A DNA stretch of 15,677 bases, from NCBI GenBank assembly GCA_030054275.1, contig JASGCF010000036.1:1-15677 (forward strand). The letters run 5' to 3'. Positions within the stretch are counted from its first letter, which is position 1. Every line of letters begins with the position of its first letter. The stretch is from Limnohabitans sp. (GTDB lineage: Bacteria > Planctomycetota > Phycisphaerae > Phycisphaerales > SM1A02). Below are positions 1-5,921 of the stretch, piece by piece. The translations under genes were made by a program, and so were the position numbers. Under the pieces are notes generated by a model. That model saw only the letters and a program-made list of their open reading frames with translations, did no database searches and was not told the DNA's origin.

Positions 1-6
1 CTCCCG

Positions 7-28
7 TCATGCTTCCCTCATGCTTCCC
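7..28. repeat. Two tandem copies of an 11-bp unit (TCATGCTTCCC)
   Basis: TCATGCTTCCC occurs at 7-17 and again at 18-28, followed by a partial TCA at 29-31. The pair is flanked by CCCGT (3-7) and ACGGG (31-35), which could close a weak hairpin. No T-tract follows, so it is not a convincing terminator. The rest of 1-175 shows no gene. It may be the 3' flank of an upstream gene outside the window plus the leader of the metal ATPase. Confidence 0.6.
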
Positions 29-140
29 TCACGGGTCGCACGGACCACGATTGGAATCATGAGACTCGTGCTCCCGGCCCTTTCGCTGTTGGATCTTCTT
101 CAACCCGAACCAGATCGCCACCGCGCGCGTGCGTAGGCTC

Positions 141-166
141 TGTTACCCTCCCATCTCGAGCAGGGA
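141..166 (+). promoter_or_regulatory. Possible extended -10 and weak ribosome binding site of the metal ATPase gene
   Basis: TGTTACCCT at 141-149 has the TG-N-TACNNT form of an extended -10 box and closely resembles TGTTACATT upstream of fbaB (2290-2298). No good -35 lies 16-18 bp upstream. AGGGA at 162-166 lies 9 nt before the ATG at 176 and is a weak Shine-Dalgarno candidate. Both are inferences from short matches. Confidence 0.3.
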
Positions 167-175
167 ATATCCAAT

Positions 176-2194
176 ATGTCGACCATCACCTCGACCACCT
201 TCGACAGCCAAACCCGCACACCAGAGGACGCAGGCGGCGCTGAGCGCCTTGAGCGGCAACTCTTTGTCGCACTCTTCGGTGGCGTTTTGCTGCTGGCTGC
301 GTGGATTGCTCGGTTCTTTGAGATTGAACCAACGGTGGCCAGCATTCCTGCGCTTCTTGGCGCACTGGTCGTAGCGATTCCACTGGCGAAGGGCGCGTTC
401 GAAGAGTTGCGCGAAGGTCGCGCATCGAGCGATAGTTTGGCGAGTTTGGCAGTCTTCGCGGCGATTGCGAATGAGATGTACCTCGCCGCGGGCTTCCTTG
501 CCTTCTTCCTTTGGTTTAGTGAACTTGTGCTTTCACGCACAGCATGGGGCGCACAACGCGCGATTCGAGAGCTCATCGAACTCACACCCGATATCGCCCG
601 CGTGGTGGGTGACGATGGTTCGGAACGCGAAGTGTCTCTCTCGCAGTTACGCCACGGCGCCATCATTCGCGTGCGACCTGGTGAAAATCTCCCAGCCGAC
701 GGCAATGTGCGGGCAGGTACTTCAAGCATCAATCAGGCGTCATTGACTGGTGAAGCTGTGCCAATTGAGGTGCAGCCTGGGATGCCTGTGTACGCCGGCA
801 CGACGAACTTGACCGGCCAAATCGATATCGAAGTCACCGCCGTGAAAGGCGAAACCACGATCGGCAAGGTCGAGAAACTCATTCGCGAAGCCGAAAGCGC
901 AAAGGGCCGCAAGCAGGAATTGATCGAGCGGATCTCAAGTTACTATGTGCCGGTGGTCATCATGGTGGCCGGCATCGTGTGGTTTTTCACAGCAAAATCG
1001 GGTGCGGAAGGCGCAAAGACTGTCGCAGCAGAACGCGCGATTACCGTGCTTGTCGTGACTTGTCCTGGCGCGCTCTTGATCGCCTATCCAACGGCCATGG
1101 TCGCCGCCTTTGCTGCCGCTGCGCGACTCGGCGTGATGATCAAGCAAACGCGCACGCTTGAGGCTGCAGCCGATATTGACACCGTTGTCATGGATAAGAC
1201 GGGGACGCTCACGACCGGAAAGTTCGCCGTGAGCCGACTTGCTCCAGCGGACGGCGTGGATGCAGCTGCGCTTCTTCAAGCAGCCGCGGACGCAGAGCAG
1301 TCGTCGAACCACCCTCTCGCGAAATCCATTCTCGAAACCGCAGAGCGCGCTCGCATCGTGCCGCAACCACTCAGCGGCTATCGCGAAATCCACGGCCGCG
1401 GGGTTGCTGCGACAACGCCGAGCGGCGAGATTTTCGCGGGTCGTGGTGCATGGATCGTGGAGTTGCAGCCTGCACTCGCCGCGGAGGTGCGCGCAGTCGA
1501 GGCGAAAATCGAAGGCATGTCTGGCGTCCATGTGATGCAAGGCGGCCGCTATCTCGGCGCGGTTGGCCTCGAAGACAAACTGCGTCGCAATGCTGGCGAG
1601 GTCGTATCGAAGTTGCGCGATCTTGGTGTCCGCCGTGTGGCCATCTTCACAGGCGACCGGTTGGCTGTAGCCACACGCGTTGGCCAGTCCGTTGGTGTCG
1701 ACTCCATTGAAGCGGAGTGCTTGCCCGAAGAGAAGCACGAGGAACTGAAGTACCTCATGCGCAAGGGCCACCGAACTTTGGTGGTTGGTGACGGCATCAA
1801 CGACGGTCCCATTCTCGCGACCGCGGATGTCGGCGTCGCCATGGGACTTTCGGGCTCGGATATCGCGACGAACAGCGCGGGCGTTGCGCTGATGAACGAC
1901 GACCTGCGCACGGTGCCGTTCCTCCTTGAGATCGCCCGCAAGACCAAGTCTGTCATCGCATTGAACATCTTGGTATCGGTGCTGTTGGCCATTGTTGGAT
2001 TGGCGCTTGCCGCAACCGGAAGCCTTGACCTTTGGCTTGGTCCGTTCTACCAAGCTGCTGCCTATGTCTTCGTTATTGCGAACTCGCTGCGCCTTGTGCG
2101 ATTTGGCGAGGAATTCGCCGCATCTGAAGAGATTCGACGCCAGCAAGAGCGCGACGCCCTTGCGAAACCAACGCGAAAGTTGGCGGCCGCCTGA
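176..2194 (+). CDS. P1B-type heavy-metal-transporting P-type ATPase, CPG variant without N-terminal metal-binding domain
   Basis: Integral membrane pump that would couple ATP hydrolysis to movement of a transition-metal ion across the cytoplasmic membrane. The 672-residue protein shows the full P-type set: TGE of the actuator domain (191-193), the phosphorylation motif DKTGTLT with Asp340, the P1B hallmark HP (379-380) and GDGIND (about 538-543). About eight hydrophobic segments fit P1B topology: roughly 30-47, 53-73, 88-102, 104-120, 257-275, 288-310, 595-617 and 622-642. The start gives a short hydrophilic N-terminus with no GMxCxxC domain and no His-rich stretch. The membrane metal site is atypical. 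Helix 6 reads TCPGALL (Cys296-Pro297-Gly298) rather than CPC, and the last helix has YQAAAYVFVIANSLRL where Zn/Cd pumps carry the Asp of a DxG motif. Class is certain; the ion (Zn, Cd, Co, Mn, Fe) cannot be told. It appears monocistronic, ending before the hairpin at 2262-2287. Confidence 0.95.
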   Translation: MSTITSTTFDSQTRTPEDAGGAERLERQLFVALFGGVLLLAAWIARFFEIEPTVASIPALLGALVVAIPLAKGAFEELREGRASSDSLASLAVFAAIANEMYLAAGFLAFFLWFSELVLSRTAWGAQRAIRELIELTPDIARVVGDDGSEREVSLSQLRHGAIIRVRPGENLPADGNVRAGTSSINQASLTGEAVPIEVQPGMPVYAGTTNLTGQIDIEVTAVKGETTIGKVEKLIREAESAKGRKQELIERISSYYVPVVIMVAGIVWFFTAKSGAEGAKTVAAERAITVLVVTCPGALLIAYPTAMVAAFAAAARLGVMIKQTRTLEAAADIDTVVMDKTGTLTTGKFAVSRLAPADGVDAAALLQAAADAEQSSNHPLAKSILETAERARIVPQPLSGYREIHGRGVAATTPSGEIFAGRGAWIVELQPALAAEVRAVEAKIEGMSGVHVMQGGRYLGAVGLEDKLRRNAGEVVSKLRDLGVRRVAIFTGDRLAVATRVGQSVGVDSIEAECLPEEKHEELKYLMRKGHRTLVVGDGINDGPILATADVGVAMGLSGSDIATNSAGVALMNDDLRTVPFLLEIARKTKSVIALNILVSVLLAIVGLALAATGSLDLWLGPFYQAAAYVFVIANSLRLVRFGEEFAASEEIRRQQERDALAKPTRKLAAA

Positions 2195-2261
2195 GGCCGC
2201 AAGATCCGTCGAAAAATCGACCGTCGGCGACCAACAACCAAGGCTTGATGCAGTCCCCCTC

Positions 2262-2293
2262 CACCGCACGCCGAAATGCGTGCGGTGTTTGTT
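2262..2293 (+). terminator. Hairpin terminator after the metal ATPase gene
   Basis: A perfect 10-bp GC-rich stem (CACCGCACGC at 2262-2271, GCGTGCGGTG at 2278-2287) with a 6-nt loop CGAAAT is followed by TTTGTT. It lies 68 bp after the ATPase stop and ends just before the -10 box of fbaB. The T-tract is interrupted by G, so efficiency is uncertain, but stem quality and position fit an intrinsic terminator. Confidence 0.65.
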
Positions 2294-2298
2294 ACATT
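2290..2298 (+). promoter_or_regulatory. Predicted extended -10 promoter of the fbaB-mnmA-RNase HII-like cluster
   Basis: TGTTACATT contains TG at 2290-2291, one spacer base and TACATT at 2293-2298 (4 of 6 matches to TATAAT). The expected transcription start (6-8 nt downstream) coincides with the ATG at 2306, so the transcript would be leaderless. No -35 consensus is seen; that position lies inside the terminator hairpin. Confidence 0.4.
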
Positions 2299-2305
2299 CC
2301 CGCGC

Positions 2306-3376
2306 ATGTCGCAACTTGCTTCAATCCAGTCGCTCCTCGGCGCAGACGCTGATTCACTTCTCAACCATCGCGCAAAGGTTTCGAAGGACATGATTCATGT
2401 CCCGACTCCCGCCTTCGTCGACACCGTGTTTGGGCCGACCGATCGCAGTCCGCAAGTGCTGCGAAGTTTGCAGGCGATGTACGGCCACGGGCGATTGGCC
2501 AACACGGGATACCTGTCGATCCTTCCGGTTGACCAAGGCATCGAGCACTCTGCTGGGGCGAGTTTTGCGAAGAATCCGATCTACTTCGATGGCGAGAACA
2601 TTGTCAAACTTGCGATGGAAGGCGGCTGCAACGCTGTCGCGACGACCTTCGGCGTGCTCGCGAGCGTGTCACGGAAGTACGCGCACAAGATTCCGTTCCT
2701 CGTCAAGATCAACCACAACGAGTTGATGACCTATCCGAACAAGTTCGACCAGATCATGTTTGGCTCGGTGCGTGAAGCGTGGAATCTCGGCGCGGTCGCC
2801 GTCGGTGCCACGATTTACTTCGGAAGCGACAACTCGACGCGACAAATCGTTGAAGTCGCGCGCGCCTTCGAAGAAGCGCACTCGCTTGGTATGGCGACGG
2901 TGCTTTGGTGCTATCTCCGCAATAACTCGTTCAAGACCGGCGGCAAGGACTACCATGTCGCCGCCGATTTGACCGGCCAAGCGAATCACCTTGGCGTGAC
3001 GATCAAAGCGGACATCATCAAGCAGAAACTTCCGGAACTGAACGGCGGCTTTACAGCGCTGAATACGGGAGATTCGAGTTACGGCAAGCTTGATAAGCGG
3101 ATGTATTCCGATCTCGCGACCGATCACCCCATCGACCTCTGTCGGTACCAAGTGCTGAACTGCTACTGCGGCCGCGCGGGCTTGATCAACTCCGGCGGCG
3201 CGAGCGGCTCGAACGATCTTGCAGAAGCGGTGAAGACGGCTGTGATCAACAAGCGCGCTGGCGGCATGGGCCTGATTTCGGGCCGGAAAGCGTTCCAGAA
3301 GCCGATGGCGGAAGGCGTCCAACTTCTCAACGCGATTCAAGATGTGTACCTCTGTCGCGATGTGAGCATCGCCTAA
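2306..3376 (+). CDS. fbaB: Class I fructose-bisphosphate aldolase (FbaB/DhnA type)
   Basis: Cytosolic glycolytic/gluconeogenic enzyme that interconverts fructose 1,6-bisphosphate with dihydroxyacetone phosphate and glyceraldehyde 3-phosphate through a Schiff base. The 356-residue product aligns along its whole length with Escherichia coli FbaB (350 aa, from memory). Shared blocks include GYLSILPVDQGIEHSAGASF, VKINHNE, GAVAVGATIYFGS, DYHVAADLTGQANHL, GRAGLINSGGASG and AVINKRAGGMGLISGRKAF. The Schiff-base lysine is Lys239, in ADIIKQK. I chose ATG 2306 rather than the in-frame ATG 2276. MSQLASIQSLLGADADSLLNH matches the family N-terminus, and 2276 lies in the loop of the upstream terminator hairpin. 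No Shine-Dalgarno is visible, in line with a leaderless mRNA. The stop is 9 bp before mnmA, so the two are probably co-transcribed. Confidence 0.97.
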   Translation: MSQLASIQSLLGADADSLLNHRAKVSKDMIHVPTPAFVDTVFGPTDRSPQVLRSLQAMYGHGRLANTGYLSILPVDQGIEHSAGASFAKNPIYFDGENIVKLAMEGGCNAVATTFGVLASVSRKYAHKIPFLVKINHNELMTYPNKFDQIMFGSVREAWNLGAVAVGATIYFGSDNSTRQIVEVARAFEEAHSLGMATVLWCYLRNNSFKTGGKDYHVAADLTGQANHLGVTIKADIIKQKLPELNGGFTALNTGDSSYGKLDKRMYSDLATDHPIDLCRYQVLNCYCGRAGLINSGGASGSNDLAEAVKTAVINKRAGGMGLISGRKAFQKPMAEGVQLLNAIQDVYLCRDVSIA

Positions 3377-3385
3377 CCTCTCCGC

Positions 3386-4534
3386 GTGAAGGTTCTCCTT
3401 GCCATGTCAGGCGGCGTCGACAGTTCTGTCGCAGCCGCATTGCTTCAACAGACTGGCCATGAAGTGGTCGGTTGTTTCATGCGACTTGGGAGCCCCGGTG
3501 AAGAACTCGAAACCCCTCTCGCAGAAGAGCGTGCTTCGCAGTCGTGTCGCGTGGGCCACAACCCATCAGGTCAGGCGCGCATTGGTCATCAGGGTTGCTG
3601 CTCGATCAACGACGCGGCCGACGCGCGCTTGGTGGCTGCGAAACTTGAGATTCCCTTCTATGTCGTGAACTTTCGCAACGACTTCGGACGGATCATTTCG
3701 TATTTCGAAGAGGAGTACCACGCCGGACGCACACCGAATCCATGTGTGCGCTGCAACGACTGGCTGAAGTTCGGCAAGTTGCGGGTGTATGCGGAGCAAC
3801 TTGGCTGTGACGCCGTCGCAACTGGCCACTATGCGCGCGTCGCGAGATCGTCGGAAGGTCCGCGCATCTGTCGCGGTCTCGATCGCGCGAAGGATCAGTC
3901 GTATGTGCTGTTCGGCATCGGCCCGCAGGCACTCTCGCGCATGCTGCTTCCAATCGGCGAGATGGAGAAGCCGGCCGTACGCGAACTCGCGCGCGCCTTT
4001 GGCTTACCTGTCTTCGACAAGCCCGATTCGCAAGAAATCTGCTTCGTACCCGACGATTACGCAGACTTTTTGGCGCGCCGCGCGCCTCAGCGTTTCACCG
4101 AAGGCGCGATCGTCGATGAGTCGGGACGCGAACTTGGTCGTCATGGTGGCCATCAACGCTTCACCATTGGGCAGCGCAAGGGCCTGCGTGTTCCGGCGTC
4201 GATTCCGCTGTATGTCTTGACGAAGAACCCCGCCACGAATGAAGTCGTTGTTGGTCCGCGCGAGTCGCTTGAGGTGACTGGTGTCGAGGCAACCGATGTC
4301 ACTTGGTACGCGGATCCCGCTTTCGCAGGCGAAATCGCTTGTACAGCGCAGGTGCGCGCACATGGCCTCCCGATTCCATCGCGTGCGTCGTTTGTGGACG
4401 GTGTGCTGCGTGTTCGTTTCGATCGCGCGGAGTCTGGCGTTGCGCCCGGCCAAGCTGTGGTGTGCTACGACCACGATGAGCGCATTCTTGGTGGTGGATG
4501 GATCCGCACCACAGTGCGTTCGTCCATCGCGTGA
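3386..4534 (+). CDS. mnmA: tRNA-specific 2-thiouridylase MnmA
   Basis: Cytosolic enzyme that adenylates and thiolates U34 of the tRNAs for Lys, Glu and Gln, taking sulfur from a relay or donor protein. The 382-residue protein starts with GTG and opens MKVLLAMSGGVDSS, the PP-loop ATP-binding motif at about 8-14. Family blocks follow: AGRTPNPCVRCN, ATGHYARV, KDQSYVLFGI, SQEICFV (Cys219), FTIGQRKGLRVP and the final GQAVVCYDHDERILGGGWI. The residue equivalent to Asp99 of E. coli MnmA is Cys120, giving a Cys120-x-x-Cys123 pair. About 25 extra residues (roughly 36-68) separate the PP-loop strand from GCCSIND (Cys71-Cys72), including another Cys in ASQSCRVGH. It sits 9 bp after fbaB and 8 bp before the RNase HII-like gene, without a clear Shine-Dalgarno, so translation may be coupled. 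Confidence 0.96.
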   Translation: MKVLLAMSGGVDSSVAAALLQQTGHEVVGCFMRLGSPGEELETPLAEERASQSCRVGHNPSGQARIGHQGCCSINDAADARLVAAKLEIPFYVVNFRNDFGRIISYFEEEYHAGRTPNPCVRCNDWLKFGKLRVYAEQLGCDAVATGHYARVARSSEGPRICRGLDRAKDQSYVLFGIGPQALSRMLLPIGEMEKPAVRELARAFGLPVFDKPDSQEICFVPDDYADFLARRAPQRFTEGAIVDESGRELGRHGGHQRFTIGQRKGLRVPASIPLYVLTKNPATNEVVVGPRESLEVTGVEATDVTWYADPAFAGEIACTAQVRAHGLPIPSRASFVDGVLRVRFDRAESGVAPGQAVVCYDHDERILGGGWIRTTVRSSIA

Positions 4535-4542
4535 TTTTCATT

Positions 4543-5532
4543 ATGCTCTGCGGCGTGATCTACGCAGGCATCGATGAAGCCGGATACGGCCCCCTGCTTG
4601 GCCCACTTTGTGTGGGTTCTGTCGCGTTTCGATTTGGGAGTACGGCTGACGCACCGAGCGTGCAATCATCGGACGCGCCTTCCCCGCCTGATCTTTGGTC
4701 GCTTCTCTCACGCGCTGTCTGTCGCGCCCCCAAAGACACACGACGACGCATCGCGATCGCAGATAGCAAGAAACTGAAGAGCGGTGGCAAGTTGCCGCTC
4801 ATCCACCTCGAGCGAGGCGTCCTCTCCTTTCTCCCCGGTGAACTCCCCGAGAACGACGCGCAGTTTTTCAGCGCGGTTGGCATAGGTTCGACGCAGAGCG
4901 ATGCCTCGCCATGGCATCGAAGCGCCCTGCCGCTACCCACGAGCCACACACGAGACGGGCTCTTGATTTCGCAGAATCTCGCACGCCTCGCCTGCGAGCG
5001 TGCGGAACTGGCCGTCGAGCGACTTGCCGTGAACGCACTCGACCCCGCAGCCTTCAACGCGCTGTATCGGTCGCTCGGAAACAAAGCGCATGTGAACATG
5101 TCGCTTGTGTTTCATGCGCTTCGCGCCATCGACGACCTCCGAGGCGACAGCCAAGCGCTGGTCGTGATCGACCGACAAGGCGGACGCGCGAGTTACACCG
5201 CGGAACTCGAAGCGCATGTGGCGCGTGGCGCTCAGGTACGGACCATCCGAGAGGACGGAGAAATCTCAACCTACGCCGTCGGTCGAGGGCTCTTTGTGAG
5301 TTTCGAGGTTGAAGCCGAGACGCGCCACCTACCGGTCGCGTTGGCGTCGATGGCGGCCAAGTACACACGCGAACTTTCGATGGCCCGCCTCAACGCTTAT
5401 TTCTCGGCATTCCTACCGGACCTCGCGCCCACGGCTGGGTATGTGGAGGATGGCCGCCGCTATCTCGCCGAGGTGAAGCCGATCTTGGCGCAGGAGCGCA
5501 TCCCACACGACGCATTTGTGAGAGCTGTGTAA
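4543..5532 (+). CDS. Divergent RNase HII-family (ribonuclease H fold) protein
   Basis: Probable RNase H-fold nuclease acting on RNA/DNA hybrids or embedded ribonucleotides; activity is inferred. The order of RNase HII motifs is intact. AGIDEAGYGPLLGP contains catalytic Asp11-Glu12; IADSKKL follows (Asp74); NMSLVFHALRAI matches the NILQATLLAM helix. VVIDRQGG supplies the third acid (Asp210), AETRHL supplies Glu259 where E. coli RNase HII has Asp126, then come ASMAAKYTRELSM (Lys273) and a GYVEDGRRYL...RIPHDAFVR tail like the family's GYgT..H...HRxSF. Differences: Tyr15 replaces Arg/Lys in the GR/KG motif, the last acid is Glu, and at 329 residues it is well over the usual 200-220, with the extra mostly between motifs 2 and 3 (about 100-165). 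ATG 4543 lies 8 bp after the mnmA stop; an in-frame ATG at 4498 would overlap mnmA and precedes no conserved sequence. A genuine rnhB may exist elsewhere in the genome. Confidence 0.78.
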   Translation: MLCGVIYAGIDEAGYGPLLGPLCVGSVAFRFGSTADAPSVQSSDAPSPPDLWSLLSRAVCRAPKDTRRRIAIADSKKLKSGGKLPLIHLERGVLSFLPGELPENDAQFFSAVGIGSTQSDASPWHRSALPLPTSHTRDGLLISQNLARLACERAELAVERLAVNALDPAAFNALYRSLGNKAHVNMSLVFHALRAIDDLRGDSQALVVIDRQGGRASYTAELEAHVARGAQVRTIREDGEISTYAVGRGLFVSFEVEAETRHLPVALASMAAKYTRELSMARLNAYFSAFLPDLAPTAGYVEDGRRYLAEVKPILAQERIPHDAFVRAV

Positions 5533-5579
5533 ACCGGTTGGACCGAGCGCCGCCACAGAAAGACTTGGCCGGAAGAGTG

Positions 5580-5608
5580 TTGCAACCCTTGGGGGGCTTC
5601 CCTACACT
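5580..5608 (+). promoter_or_regulatory. Sigma70-type promoter of fusA
   Basis: TTGCAA (5580-5585) and TACACT (5603-5608) are separated by exactly 17 bp and match the -35 and -10 consensus at 4 of 6 positions each. The predicted start is near 5614-5616, giving a leader of about 305 nt before fusA. It is the best-formed promoter in the window, as expected for a highly expressed translation factor. No clear terminator for the upstream cluster lies between 5533 and 5580. Confidence 0.6.
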
Positions 5609-5613
5609 GCCCG

Positions 5614-5921
5614 ACTCGGCCGAATTCCGGCCGTTTTGGAATTGCCCCGCGTGCCGATCGCTTTCGATCCAACCTCCGCCGTCGTCAACCCGACTCTGCA
5701 AGCGGCTACGGAACCGTGCGCCTGCTTGCGCGTTGGTTCGTCGCCGCGCGACTGGTTGAGGTAGACCGCGATTCCGGCCGCCTTTGCCGCGCGCTCTTCG
5801 TCTTCTCTCTCCAACCCGACATCAAACGACGACATCAACCGACGCCGTCGCCGCAACCACGGCGCCCAGTCATTCACCCATCGCCGCGCCTGTTGGCTCG
5901 GCACTTCTTCAGGAAATCGTC
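5614..5921 (+). promoter_or_regulatory. Long untranslated leader of fusA with a 5'-terminal hairpin
   Basis: The gap between the RNase HII-like stop and fusA (5533-5921) holds no gene I can support. A perfect 6-bp stem CGGCCG (5617-5622) / CGGCCG (5628-5633) with loop AATTC is followed by TTTT at 5634-5637. It would form the very 5' end of the transcript and could stabilise the mRNA or act as a weak attenuator. The remaining leader is C-rich with few G runs and shows no riboswitch or ribosomal-protein binding structure I recognise. AGGA at 5911-5914, 7 nt before the ATG, is the probable Shine-Dalgarno. Confidence 0.45.

Noticed and set aside
2276..2305. Upstream in-frame start for fbaB
   Set aside because: It sits in the loop of the 2262-2287 hairpin, upstream of the -10 box, and adds ten residues absent from the family.
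935..2314. A 459-codon open frame on the - strand opposite the metal ATPase
   Set aside because: Antisense shadow of a gene with all catalytic motifs; no recognisable domain and no start signals.
4498..4542. Upstream in-frame start for the RNase HII-like gene
   Set aside because: It would overlap mnmA by 37 bp and adds residues without family similarity, whereas ATG 4543 sits right before the conserved first strand.
5538..5759. Small + strand frame of 73 codons in the fusA leader
   Set aside because: It spans the predicted promoter, has no Shine-Dalgarno and a random-looking composition.
5784..5921. N-terminal extension of EF-G from ATG 5784
   Set aside because: The 46 residues are low-complexity and unlike EF-G, and a Shine-Dalgarno is present before ATG 5922 instead.
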